Source of the DNA: Bradyrhizobium sp. CCBAU 53421
GTDB lineage: Bacteria > Pseudomonadota > Alphaproteobacteria > Rhizobiales > Xanthobacteraceae
DNA: 64,000 nucleotides
Reading direction: 5' to 3'
NCBI RefSeq assembly: GCF_015291625.1
Contig: NZ_CP030047.1
Location: 1,612,001-1,676,000, forward strand
Under the pieces are notes generated by a model. It was not told the DNA's origin. It saw nothing but the letters and a program-made list of their open reading frames with translations, and did no database searches. Below, in pieces: positions 1-8,353 of the stretch. The position numbers and the translations under genes were made by a program. Within the stretch, counting starts at the first letter, position 1. Each line of letters opens with the position of its first letter.

Positions 1-189
1 CTGGGCGCAGGCATTGGCGACCTTCGCCGCCGACAGCGCCTCACCGCAGGCATAATCCAGCACCACGGCGTCGGGCGAGGGGATGTAGCCGATGATGTCG
101 TTTGCGATGACCTGGAAATGCAGGTCGCGGTGCAGTCGGCTCGCATAGATCGTATGCGTGGAATCGTAATAGTCGATCCATTCATCCAT
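1..189 (-). CDS. SAM-dependent methyltransferase, N-terminal part
   Basis: The first 63 codons of a gene that runs off the left edge. Residues 43-50 read VLDYACGE, the glycine-containing motif I that binds S-adenosylmethionine in class I methyltransferases. The upstream residues (MDEWIDYYDS, then a tyrosine- and histidine-rich stretch) resemble the N-terminus of small-molecule or ubiquinone-type methyltransferases. The substrate cannot be told from this part. The start at 189 is the first of two close ATGs. The gene is divergent from dps. Confidence 0.75.
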   Translation of the reverse strand, partial: MDEWIDYYDSTHTIYASRLHRDLHFQVIANDIIGYIPSPDAVVLDYACGEALSAAKVANACAQ

Positions 190-315
190 CGCGTTTCGTA
201 TCCGGCAGAACGGGTCCCTGACTTCCAGGAACAGGTGGGCTGATGATGCGTTAGCGGTCCGGCGGCCAATGTTCAATGCGCCGAAATACGGGGGTTCCTA
301 ACAGGAAGGTCCAAC

Positions 316-855
316 GTGAGCAAAGCCAACAGTAACACCAAGACCGACAAGATATCGCCCGATCTCGGCACGCCGAGTGATCTGCCGCAATCGGCGGTGG
401 ATTCGATCTCGGCCTCGCTCAACACGCTTCTGGCCGACGCCTTCGCGCTTTACCTGAAGACCAAGAATTTTCACTGGCACGTCAGCGGCCGGCATTTCCA
501 TGATTACCATTTGTTGCTGGACGAGCAGTCGGACGCGATCTTCGCGACGACCGACCAGCTCGCCGAGCGGGTGCGCAAGCTCGGCGGCGCGACGCTGCGG
601 TCGATCGGCGACATCGCCAGGCACCAGACCATCAAGGACAATGACGAGGCTTATGTCCCGCCGCGCGAAATGCTGCGCGAGCTGATGGAAGACAACAAGC
701 ACATCGCGGCGGCGATGCGCAAGGCGCACAAGCTCGCCGACGACCACGAGGATTCCGGCACCGCCGGCCTGCTCGAAACCTTCATCGACGAAACCGAGCG
801 CCGCACCTGGTTCCTGTTCGAGGCAAGCCGCCAGGAAGGCAGCAACGCGGCTTGA
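316..855 (+). CDS. dps: Dps/ferritin-like DNA-protection protein
   Basis: A 179-residue Dps: a dodecameric mini-ferritin that oxidises Fe(II) with peroxide and protects DNA in starvation and oxidative stress. The ferroxidase residues can be placed from the sequence: H53 (in FHWH), H65 and D69 (in YHLLLDE), D80 and E84 (in TTDQLAER). Their spacing of 12, 4, 11 and 4 equals that of E. coli Dps (51, 63, 67, 78, 82). The N-terminal tail of about 30 residues carries few lysines, so DNA binding by the tail is uncertain. The start is GTG with an AGGAAGG ribosome site at 303-309. The gene is followed by a palindromic repeat and stands alone. Confidence 0.93.
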   Translation: MSKANSNTKTDKISPDLGTPSDLPQSAVDSISASLNTLLADAFALYLKTKNFHWHVSGRHFHDYHLLLDEQSDAIFATTDQLAERVRKLGGATLRSIGDIARHQTIKDNDEAYVPPREMLRELMEDNKHIAAAMRKAHKLADDHEDSGTAGLLETFIDETERRTWFLFEASRQEGSNAA

Positions 856-859
856 CTTT

Positions 860-1005
860 CACCCTCTCCCCTTGTGGGAGAGGGTGGCTTCGGTGCGGTT
901 AGCATCGAAGCCGGGTGAGGGGTCTCTATCCGCGGATGCAGACCCCTCATCCGGCTCGCATCTGCCGATGCGCGCCACCTTCTCCCACAAGGGGAGAAGG
1001 GAAGC
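860..1005. repeat. Palindromic intergenic repeat (CTCCCCTTGTGGGAG type)
   Basis: The two ends are inverted copies of each other: CCCTCTCCCCTTGTGGGAGAG at the left and its complement, ending in CAAGGGGAGAAGG, at the right, about 100 bases apart. A diverged member of the family lies at 30526-30707. It fills the gap between dps and the convergent cupin gene, so it may also fold as RNA at both 3' ends. Confidence 0.75.
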
Positions 1006-1025
1006 AGGCAGCATCGCCTGAACCA

Positions 1026-1547
1026 CTATCGCTTCCAAAGCCGCACCAGCGGCCCATCCTTGCCCATCACCGGATCGGTCGTGGGAATCGCAACCAGCGG
1101 GATCGTCTTCAACGCCTTGACGTGGTTCTCCGGCGTCGGCCGTTGCAGGTCCATCGGCGGGCCCGGCGGATAGGCGCCGACCACGCTGAAGTCGCCGCTC
1201 GCCGACAGGCATTGATGCCCGGTGCCGGCCGGCAGGATCGCGACGTCGCCGGCGGCGATCTCGAGCGCACGCCCGCGCGCGCCGCCGAACTGCACGCGCG
1301 CGCTGCCGCGGGCGACGCCCAGCACCTCGTGCACGGTGGCGTGGTAATGCGCGAAGTCGTAGACGCCGTTGCGCCACATCGCGCCCCAGCCGTTGTCGCC
1401 GAACAGTCGTTCGATCGTGGCCTCGGGATTTTTGCCGACGTCGACCGTGCCCTTGTAGACCAGGAACGGCATCGGATTGTTCGGCACCAGGCCGTCGTCC
1501 TGAAAGACGAAGGTCAGCGGTTCGGCATCGGGATTCACGACCGGCAT
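1026..1547 (-). CDS. Cupin-domain protein
   Basis: A 173-residue single-domain cupin. The first cupin motif is around residues 67-74 (HYH, then HE at 73-74), and the second contains the GTGHQ loop with H111; these give a plausible metal site of His and Glu ligands. The sequence between them has the usual glycine turns (GSARVQFGG, AAGDVAILPAG). The overall pattern is that of the YjlB-like cupins of unknown substrate. It lies 72 bases downstream of the enolase-superfamily gene on the same strand and could be cotranscribed with it, which would suggest a role in sugar-acid or similar catabolism; this is inference only. Confidence 0.8.
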   Translation of the reverse strand: MPVVNPDAEPLTFVFQDDGLVPNNPMPFLVYKGTVDVGKNPEATIERLFGDNGWGAMWRNGVYDFAHYHATVHEVLGVARGSARVQFGGARGRALEIAAGDVAILPAGTGHQCLSASGDFSVVGAYPPGPPMDLQRPTPENHVKALKTIPLVAIPTTDPVMGKDGPLVRLWKR

Positions 1548-1619
1548 GGCGGCTCTCCAGCGTTGCGAGCAGCGATGATATCAGGACAGACCAAGCCGTC
1601 GGTCCGGTAACCGTTCCCG

Positions 1620-2717
1620 CTAGATCCTGAACTTCAGCACCTCGTCCTTGAATCTGAGCCCGTGCCCCGGCCGCTCCGGCGCGGTGATCATGCCGTTGGC
1701 GATCTCCGGCGGGTCGACCCAGAGGTCGTCGATCAGAGCCATGTTCTCGCACCAGATGCCGTTCGGGATCGAGGCCAGCAGATGCACATTGAGTTCGGGG
1801 AACAGATGCGGCGCGATGGTGATGCCGAACGTGTCCGCGAGCGCCGCGATCTTGCGCAGGTCGGTCATGCCGCCGCGCATCGGGTCGGGTTGCAGGATCG
1901 GCAGGCAGGGGTTGAGGAAGAACGGCCGCAGATCGTAGCGCGTGAAATGGGTCTCGCCGCCGACGACGCGCATGTCGAGCGCCGCCGCGATGCGCTGGTA
2001 GCCGGCGAAATCATCGGCCGGCACCGGCTCTTCCAGCCAGTAGATATCGTACTTCTCGAACTTGCGTCCCATCTCGATGGCGACATCGGCGCTCCAGCCC
2101 ATGTTGACGTCGATCATGATGTCGATGTCGGGCCCGAGCGCCTCGCGCATGCGGCGCACATTGTCGAGGTCCTGCGCCGGCGTGTGCACATGCGCGACCT
2201 GCATCTTGATCGCCTTGTAGCCCTGCTTCACGAAATGCAGCGCCTTCTCGATCATCCCGTCGCCGCCGGCGCCACGGAAGCAGCCGGAACCGTAGACCGG
2301 GATCTCCGAGCGATAGTGTCCCCACAGCCGGTGCAGCGGCAGGGCGGCGCGCTTTCCCACCGCATCCCACAGCGCGATGTCGAGCGCCGACATTGCCATC
2401 GCGGCGATGCCGCCGCGGCCATAGGTCATCGTCGCCGTCCACAGATCGCGCCAGATCGCCTCGATCGCGGTGGCGTCCTTGCCGATGACGCGCGGGATGA
2501 TGCACTCGTCGAGACAGGCCGCGATCGCTTTCATCGCTGGGCGGAACACGAACAGATAGCCCATGCCGGTGATGCCGCCGGATGTCTCGACGTCGCAGAT
2601 CAGGATGTCGCGCGTCTCGCCGAGCGCTGCGCCCTTCAGCCAGCGGTCGTCGGCCCAGGGCAGCCGCAGCATGGTGACGCGGATGTCGCGGATGGTCATG
2701 TCTGGATTGGCTGTCAT
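1620..2717 (-). CDS. Mandelate racemase/muconate lactonizing family enzyme (enolase superfamily)
   Basis: A 365-residue enolase-superfamily protein with an N-terminal capping domain and a C-terminal barrel. The Mg ligands are D203 (IDVNMGW), E229 or E230 (WLEEP) and E255 (GGETHF). A His-Asp dyad is present at D278 (QPDPM) and H304 (APHLFPE), as in the mandelate racemase subgroup. The site that is KxK in many members reads K171-M-Q173, so the second catalytic Lys is Gln. That favours a dehydratase using the His as base, as in the rhamnonate dehydratase-like group. The substrate is probably a sugar acid, but it is not identified. It is upstream of the cupin gene on the same strand. Confidence 0.88.
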   Translation of the reverse strand: MTANPDMTIRDIRVTMLRLPWADDRWLKGAALGETRDILICDVETSGGITGMGYLFVFRPAMKAIAACLDECIIPRVIGKDATAIEAIWRDLWTATMTYGRGGIAAMAMSALDIALWDAVGKRAALPLHRLWGHYRSEIPVYGSGCFRGAGGDGMIEKALHFVKQGYKAIKMQVAHVHTPAQDLDNVRRMREALGPDIDIMIDVNMGWSADVAIEMGRKFEKYDIYWLEEPVPADDFAGYQRIAAALDMRVVGGETHFTRYDLRPFFLNPCLPILQPDPMRGGMTDLRKIAALADTFGITIAPHLFPELNVHLLASIPNGIWCENMALIDDLWVDPPEIANGMITAPERPGHGLRFKDEVLKFRI

Positions 2718-2841
2718 CGGGCGTTCCCTTGATTTACCGGATCATGTTGCCTGATCTCGGACGGGGAAACTCAATCACAGAGCGCTGCCGCCAATCCAGC
2801 GCGCTTCGTCATGGCTCCAATGCGCCAGGACGCGGTCGCCT

Positions 2842-3339
2842 TCAGGCGTTCTTGGGGAGCTCGAACACCATGCAGGTCGTGGTCGCGTGCGCGATCAGCT
2901 TGCCGTTTTGATCGGTGATGCGGCCTTCGGCGGTTGCGGCGCGGCGGCCGGCGTTGAGCACCCGGCCCTCGGTGCGGATCTTGCCGGTGTCCTGGCTCAT
3001 GCCGCGGACGAAGGAGATCTTGAACTCCAGTGTGGTGTAGCCCGACCCTTTCGGCAGTGTGGTCTGCACCGCGAGCGCCATCGCGGAATCGAGCAGGATC
3101 GCGACATAGCCGCCGTGCACCGAGCCGATCGGATTGTAGTGGCGCAGGCCGGGGACGCTGTGGATCACCACATGGCCCGGCTCGGCGGTGCAGTCGAACG
3201 GCTCGACGTTCTCCATGATCGGCGGCTCCGGCAGGGTGCGGGCGAAGATGCCGCGCACGAAGTCGAGCCCGGGCATCGACGCCATCAGCTCAAGTGAGGA
3301 GACGCCGTAGGTCGGCTTCGGGGCGGTGCTGTCGGTCAT
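2842..3339 (-). CDS. PaaI-family hotdog thioesterase
   Basis: A 165-residue hotdog-fold acyl-CoA thioesterase. The family signature is seen at residues 73-84 (SVHGGYVAILLD): HGG forms the oxyanion turn and D84 is the catalytic acid. The C-terminal half has the usual strand pattern ending in HATTTCMVF. The start at 3339 (MTDSTAP) is preferred over longer in-frame starts because an AGGA lies about 9 bases upstream and homology begins nearby. Members act on phenylacetyl-CoA intermediates or on other acyl-CoAs, so the substrate is open. Confidence 0.88.
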   Translation of the reverse strand: MTDSTAPKPTYGVSSLELMASMPGLDFVRGIFARTLPEPPIMENVEPFDCTAEPGHVVIHSVPGLRHYNPIGSVHGGYVAILLDSAMALAVQTTLPKGSGYTTLEFKISFVRGMSQDTGKIRTEGRVLNAGRRAATAEGRITDQNGKLIAHATTTCMVFELPKNA

Positions 3340-3423
3340 GTCGGGCAATCCTGCTGCGTGATGATCGTCATCATATGACGAGTAGCTTGGCGGCGTCGGC
3401 CCATGCAAGGCGTGACAAAAGAT

Positions 3424-3451
3424 CATGCCCGGACCAGGTGGTCCGGGCATG
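3424..3451 (-). terminator. Perfect hairpin at the 3' end of carA
   Basis: Two exact 12-base arms (CATGCCCGGACC and its complement) flank a 4-base loop. The hairpin lies 37 bases beyond the carA stop codon. It lacks a clear T tract, so it may stabilise the mRNA 3' end rather than act as an intrinsic terminator. Confidence 0.5.
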
Positions 3452-3487
3452 CGGTATTCCATGAAAGGCTGCGCTTAACGCCGCGAT

Positions 3488-4681
3488 CTACGCGGCCTGC
3501 TTCTTCTTGCGCATCAGATCGGCAAACCGCTGGAACAGATAATGCGAGTCGCGCGGGCCGGGCGAGGCTTCGGGGTGGTACTGCACCGAGAACACCGGCT
3601 TGCCCTCGAGCGCGATGCCGCAATTGGAGCCGTCGAACAGCGAGATATGGGTCTGGGTCGCGCCGGCGGGCAGCGTCGTCTGGTCGACCGCGAAGCCGTG
3701 GTTCATCGAGGTGATCTCGACCTTGCCGGTGGTCTCGTCCTTGACCGGATGGTTCGCGCCGTGATGGCCCTGATGCATCTTCATGGTTTTGGCGCCGACC
3801 GCGAGGCCGAGCATCTGATGGCCGAGGCAGATGCCGAAGGTCGGCGTCCCCGAAGCGATCACCTTCTGGATAACGGGCACGGCGTATTTGCCGGTCGCGG
3901 CGGGATCGCCGGGGCCGTTCGACAGGAACACGCCGTCCGGCTTCATCGCCAGGATGTCTTCGGCCGCCGTCGTCGCCGGCACCACGGTCACCTTGGCGCC
4001 GACGCCGGCGAGCAGGCGCAGGATGTTGCGCTTGATGCCGTAGTCGATCGCGACCACGTTGAACTCCGGTGCGGTCTGCTGGCCGAAACCCTTGCCCCAC
4101 ACCCAGGGGGTCTCATCCCAGGTGAAGCGCTGGCCGGACGTGACCATCGGCACCAGATCCATGCCCTCGAGGCCGGGCCATTCGCGGGCCTCCTCCTTCA
4201 GGGCGTGCAGGTCGAACTCGCCGCTCCTGGAATGCGCGATTACCGCATTGGGCATGCCCTTGGAGCGGATCAGCGCGGTCAGCGCGCGGGTGTCGATGCC
4301 GGAGAGGCCGATGATGCCGCGGGCCTTCAACCACTGGTCGAGGTGGCGGGTGGCACGGTAATTCGAGGGATCCGTGATCGCCGAGCGCAGGATCACGCCG
4401 CGCGCGCCGGGCGTCGCGGCCATGTTCACCGTCTCGATGTCTTCCTCGTTGGTACCGACATTGCCGATATGCGGGAAGGTGAAGGTGATGATCTGGCCGG
4501 CATAGGACGGATCGGTGAGGATCTCCTCATAGCCGGTCATCGCGGTGTTGAAGCAGACCTCGCCGACGGCGTGGCCTTCCGCGCCGAGACCGAAGCCTTC
4601 CAGCACGGTACCATCGGCGAGCACAAGGAGCGCGGTCGGTTTGTGGTCCGGCCAGGCGGGAGCGTTTTCGGGGGTTGTCAT
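3488..4681 (-). CDS. carA: Carbamoyl-phosphate synthase small (glutaminase) subunit
   Basis: The 397-residue small subunit of carbamoyl-phosphate synthetase. It hydrolyses glutamine and passes ammonia to CarB for arginine and pyrimidine synthesis. The N-terminal CPSase domain ([27 protein letters not shown]) is followed by a class I glutamine amidotransferase domain. The nucleophile is C285 in GICLGHQ, and the His-Glu pair is H369 and E371 (YHPE). The start at 4681 (MTTPEN) is chosen over one 8 codons upstream because homology begins after it. carB is not next to it on either side. Confidence 0.97.
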   Translation of the reverse strand: MTTPENAPAWPDHKPTALLVLADGTVLEGFGLGAEGHAVGEVCFNTAMTGYEEILTDPSYAGQIITFTFPHIGNVGTNEEDIETVNMAATPGARGVILRSAITDPSNYRATRHLDQWLKARGIIGLSGIDTRALTALIRSKGMPNAVIAHSRSGEFDLHALKEEAREWPGLEGMDLVPMVTSGQRFTWDETPWVWGKGFGQQTAPEFNVVAIDYGIKRNILRLLAGVGAKVTVVPATTAAEDILAMKPDGVFLSNGPGDPAATGKYAVPVIQKVIASGTPTFGICLGHQMLGLAVGAKTMKMHQGHHGANHPVKDETTGKVEITSMNHGFAVDQTTLPAGATQTHISLFDGSNCGIALEGKPVFSVQYHPEASPGPRDSHYLFQRFADLMRKKKQAA

Positions 4682-4842
4682 GAGCCCTTTAAATAGTCGC
4701 CGCACCCTGCGGCGTCAAAGCGAAAGGGCGCGGATTCACACGGCAATGTTCGCCGATTTGACAGGCCGGAACGGCCTTTTAATCTAAAGTTCCTTGAAGC
4801 GGCCGTTTGCTTGCCGAAAATGACCCGGTCCGGAGCTCTCGC

Positions 4843-5544
4843 ATGGACAACACGATGCCGATCCTGCTCGTCCCGGGCCTCATCTGCTCGCCGCGGATTT
4901 TTGCCCCGGTCATTCCGGCGCTGTGGCGCTGCGGGCCGGTCACGGTCGCCAACCATGTCAGGGACGACAACATGGGGGCGATCGCCCGCCGGATCCTGGC
5001 CGAGGCGCCGCCGCGCTTTGCGCTCGCCGGGCACTCGATGGGCGGCTACATCGCCTTCGAGATCATGCGGCAGGCACCGGAGCGGGTCGCGAAACTGGCG
5101 CTGATGAGCACTCAGGCGAGGCCTGATACGCCGGAAGCAACCGCGCGCCGCCGCGGCATGATCGAGCGTGCCAGAACCGGTCAGTACCGGAGCGTGGTCG
5201 ACGAGCTGTTTCCGGGCTTCGTGCATCCGTCGCGGCAGGGCGATGCAGGCCTGCGTCAGGCCGTTTATGACATGAGCGAAGACGTCGGCGCCGAGGCCTT
5301 CATCCGCCAGCAAAACGCCGTGCTCAGCCGGCCGGATTCGCGGCCGAGCATGGCCTGGATCAAATGCCCCACTTTGGTGCTGACGTCGGATACCGACAAC
5401 ACCGTGCCGAACGCGTTGTCGGACGAGATGGCCAACGGCATTCCCGGGGCAAAACTCGTCGTGGTCCCCAATTGCGGTCACCTGCCGCAGCTGGAGCAGC
5501 CGCAGGCCTGCGCCGACGCGCTGGTCGCGTGGCTGCGAAACTAG
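4843..5544 (+). CDS. Alpha/beta hydrolase
   Basis: A 233-residue alpha/beta hydrolase. The nucleophile elbow is GHSMGG with S65; an acid lies in the LTSDTDN stretch, and the catalytic His is H213 (NCGHLPQLE). The oxyanion loop is LVPGLICS near the N-terminus. The ATG at 4843 is preferred to an upstream TTG at 4807. It is divergent from carA and followed by the YqeY-like gene 58 bases on. The family covers esterases, lactonases and dehalogenases, so the substrate is not assigned. Confidence 0.88.
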   Translation: MDNTMPILLVPGLICSPRIFAPVIPALWRCGPVTVANHVRDDNMGAIARRILAEAPPRFALAGHSMGGYIAFEIMRQAPERVAKLALMSTQARPDTPEATARRRGMIERARTGQYRSVVDELFPGFVHPSRQGDAGLRQAVYDMSEDVGAEAFIRQQNAVLSRPDSRPSMAWIKCPTLVLTSDTDNTVPNALSDEMANGIPGAKLVVVPNCGHLPQLEQPQACADALVAWLRN

Positions 5545-5602
5545 GTTGTCCAGCCGCTGCAAACTGCCTACATGACAGAATTACAGTTTTAAGGACATCA
5601 GG

Positions 5603-6058
5603 ATGCTGCGCGACGACATCAACACTGCGGTCAAGGAGGCCATGAAGGCGAAGGACGAGCGCAAGCTCTCCACGCTGCGCATGGTCAATTCGACCATCAA
5701 GAACGCCGACATCGACGCGCGCGGGCAGGGCAAGCCGCCACTCTCCGATGCCGATCTGCTCGGCCTGCTGCAGAAGATGATCAAGCAGCGCCAGGAATCG
5801 GTCGAGCTCTACGACAAGGGCGGCCGCGCCGAGCTCGCCGCCCAGGAGCGCGAGGAGATCGCCGTGATCTCCGCCTACCTGCCGAAGCAGATGTCCGACG
5901 ACGACGTGAAGGCCGCGATCTCAGCCATCATCGCCGAGACGGGCGCTGCCGGGATCAAGGACATGGGCAAGGTGATCGGCGCGCTGAAGGCGAAATACGC
6001 CGGCCAGATGGATTTCGGCAAGGCCAGCGGCCTGGTGAAGGCGGCGCTGTCGTCTTGA
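5603..6058 (+). CDS. GatB/YqeY-domain protein
   Basis: A 151-residue protein that matches the YqeY family throughout: N-terminal MLRDDINTAVKEAMKAKD, the central K-x-R-x-ES run of a helical domain, and YLPKQMSDDD opening the small C-terminal tail domain related to that of GatB. The family is often linked to tRNA-dependent amidation, but its reaction is not established. In Rhizobiales it sits near carA and dnaG, as here. The start has AAGGACATCAGG just upstream. Confidence 0.9.
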   Translation: MLRDDINTAVKEAMKAKDERKLSTLRMVNSTIKNADIDARGQGKPPLSDADLLGLLQKMIKQRQESVELYDKGGRAELAAQEREEIAVISAYLPKQMSDDDVKAAISAIIAETGAAGIKDMGKVIGALKAKYAGQMDFGKASGLVKAALSS

Positions 6059-6061
6059 TTT

Positions 6062-6185
6062 CGTAGCCCGGATGCAGCCAACGGGTCGCGCGAACGCGCG
6101 CCCGGTGACAGGCTCCACGAAATCCGGGCAAGTCTATCCGTTCGGCGAGGCGTCCCGGATCACGCTTCGCATCATCCGGGCTACG
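6062..6185. repeat. Palindromic intergenic repeat (GTAGCCCGGATG type)
   Basis: Starts CGTAGCCCGGATG and ends CATCCGGGCTACG, so the ends are inverted copies about 95 bases apart with further internal pairing (GCGCGAACGCGC). This is a REP-like family typical of Bradyrhizobium spacers. Confidence 0.75.
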
Positions 6186-6228
6186 CATGACCCGCCTGTT
6201 AGGGTTAGGATAACAGCGGAGGCTTCCG

Positions 6229-6696
6229 GTGTTTCGTGTCGCGGCGGACAGTCTGGAGGCCTACCTCGCGTTCGATCCCGGCCGAACCGCGGATCTCGAA
6301 CAAGTCCATGCGGTGATGCGAAAGGCCGCGCCTTCGCTCAAGCGGCACTTTCATGCTGGCACGCCGGCCGGCGAGGCCGGCATGCGCATGAACTTGATCG
6401 GCTACGGTCAGTTTCGCTACGCGATCAAGTCCGGCAAGACGGCGGTCTGGCCCGTGATCGGGCTGGCGCTGCAGAAGAACTACATCAGCATCTATGTCGC
6501 GGTGACCCGTAACGGCAAGCCGCTGGTGTCCTGCTATGCCGGCACGCTCGGCGAATTGCGGGCGGGCAGCAACAATTTCAGCTTCGAGGCGTTTGTTAAC
6601 CTGAAAGCGCCCGCGGTTGCGGCGCTGTTCGCCGAGGCCGCCGATATCTTCAAGGCGGATCAGGAGAACCCGGTTCGCTACATGCAGGGAAGCTGA
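6229..6696 (+). CDS. DUF1801-family protein
   Basis: A 155-residue protein of the DUF1801 (YdhG-like) type. It has the short helical N-terminus, a central GYGQFRYAIKSGK segment, a strand-rich middle (NYISIYVAV), and the C-terminal FVNLKAP segment followed by a helix. Members are small cytosolic proteins of unknown function. The start is GTG, chosen because GCGGAGG lies 6 bases upstream. Confidence 0.8.
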   Translation: MFRVAADSLEAYLAFDPGRTADLEQVHAVMRKAAPSLKRHFHAGTPAGEAGMRMNLIGYGQFRYAIKSGKTAVWPVIGLALQKNYISIYVAVTRNGKPLVSCYAGTLGELRAGSNNFSFEAFVNLKAPAVAALFAEAADIFKADQENPVRYMQGS

Positions 6697-6776
6697 CATC
6701 GGCTTGCCGAAAACGGCAGAGCCTCGTGAAAATGTCGCCCTCGAGGTGGAAGTCCTGGATAAACTGGAGACAGGCC

Positions 6777-8297
6777 ATGGCCGATCAGCAAGCTCCTTCC
6801 GGTCCGGATCTGACACAAGGCGTGGCACTCTCGGACTTCCCGGGCACGATGTTGCTCGGCCATGTCGGCGACGAGGACGTGCTGCTGGTACGCTCGGGCG
6901 CGGATATCTTCGCCATCGACGCGCATTGCAGCCACTACCATGGCCCGCTCGCCGACGGCCTGGTCGAGGGCGAGACCGTCCATTGCCCCTGGCACCACGC
7001 CTGCTTTGATATTCGCACCGGTGAAGCCATCGCTGCGCCCGCCTTTGGCGCGCTCGCCGTCTGGAAGGTCGAGCGCAACGGCGATCGCATCATCGTGCGC
7101 GAGAAGCGCGAGCAGCCGAAACCCCGGATCAAGGGCCCGGTCGATGCGCCCGGCAGGATCGTGATTGTCGGCGGAGGCGCGGCGGGGTTTGCTGCCGCGG
7201 ACATGCTGCGGCGGCAGGACTATCGCGGCAGCATCGTCATGCTGAGCGGGGAGGCCACACCGCCGGTGGATCGGCCGAACCTGTCGAAGGATTTCCTCGC
7301 CGGCAGCGCACCGGAAGACTGGCTGCCGCTGAAGCCAGATAGCTTCTACACCGACGCGGCGATCGATCTCAGGCTCCGGACCGAGGTCAAGTCGATCGAC
7401 ACCGGGCGCCGTAATGTTGTGCTCTCCGGCGGTGACGCCGTGCCCTATGACCGGCTGCTGCTGGCGACAGGCGCCGAGCCGATGCGGCTGCCGATCCCGG
7501 GCGAGGGCCAGCCCCACGTTCACGTGTTGCGCACGCTCGACGATTGCCGGGCGATTATCGCCTCGGCCGATGGCGCGCGCCGCGCGGTCGTGATCGGTGC
7601 GAGCTTCATCGGGCTCGAGGTTGCGGCCTCGCTGCGCGCGAGGGAGATCGAGGTCCACGTGGTCGGGCTGGAACAGCGGCCGCTGGAGCGCGTGCTCGGG
7701 CCTGAGATGGGCGATTTCGTCCGCGCGCTGCACGAGGAGCATGGCGTCGTCTTCCATCTCGGCGACACCGTGACCGCAATCGAGGGCAAGCGGGCGCACC
7801 TCAAGAGCGGGCCCGTACTCGATGCCGATCTCGTCGTGCTCGGTGTCGGCGTGAAGCCGCGGCTGGCGCTGGCGGAGGCCGCCGGGCTCGCCATCGATCG
7901 CGGCGTGAAAGTCGACGCCTACCTCGAGGCCAGCGCTCCCGGCGTCTACGCGGCTGGCGATATCGCGCGCTGGCCCGATCCGCACAGCGGCGAGAATATC
8001 CGGGTCGAGCACTGGGTGGTGGCCGAGCGCCAGGGTCAGACCGCCGCACGGAATATGCTTGGGCAGCGCGAAGTGTTCGATGCGGTGCCGTTCTTCTGGA
8101 GCCAGCATTACGACGTGCCGATCAACTATGTCGGCCATGCCGAGCAGTGGGATGAGATCGCGGTGGACGGCAGCATCGCCGGCCGGGATTGCCTGCTCCG
8201 CTACAAGCGCGGCGGGCGCGTGCTGGCGGTCGCATCGATCTATCGCGACATCGACAGCCTCAAGGCCGAGGTCGCGATGCAGCGGGCGGCAGCCTGA
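6777..8297 (+). CDS. Rieske-domain FAD/NAD-dependent oxidoreductase
   Basis: A 506-residue fusion. Residues 1-115 are a Rieske [2Fe-2S] domain with ligands C51, H53 (CSHYH), C70 and H73 (CPWHH). The rest is a pyridine-nucleotide-disulphide-type reductase: an FAD-binding GGGAAG at 132-137 and an NAD(P)-binding GASFIG at 274-279, followed by an AIF-like C-terminal domain. The layout is that of ferredoxin reductase-like or AIFL-type proteins, which move electrons from NAD(P)H to a ferredoxin or oxygenase partner. No oxygenase lies alongside. The start at 6777 has a GGAGAC site; it is followed by the acyl-CoA synthetase 56 bases on. Confidence 0.9.
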   Translation: MADQQAPSGPDLTQGVALSDFPGTMLLGHVGDEDVLLVRSGADIFAIDAHCSHYHGPLADGLVEGETVHCPWHHACFDIRTGEAIAAPAFGALAVWKVERNGDRIIVREKREQPKPRIKGPVDAPGRIVIVGGGAAGFAAADMLRRQDYRGSIVMLSGEATPPVDRPNLSKDFLAGSAPEDWLPLKPDSFYTDAAIDLRLRTEVKSIDTGRRNVVLSGGDAVPYDRLLLATGAEPMRLPIPGEGQPHVHVLRTLDDCRAIIASADGARRAVVIGASFIGLEVAASLRAREIEVHVVGLEQRPLERVLGPEMGDFVRALHEEHGVVFHLGDTVTAIEGKRAHLKSGPVLDADLVVLGVGVKPRLALAEAAGLAIDRGVKVDAYLEASAPGVYAAGDIARWPDPHSGENIRVEHWVVAERQGQTAARNMLGQREVFDAVPFFWSQHYDVPINYVGHAEQWDEIAVDGSIAGRDCLLRYKRGGRVLAVASIYRDIDSLKAEVAMQRAAA

Positions 8298-8353
8298 CCG
8301 CTTTCCTGCAAGGAGGGGTTTGTGGTCCGACGGCGATGGTCTACTCTGTAGCC

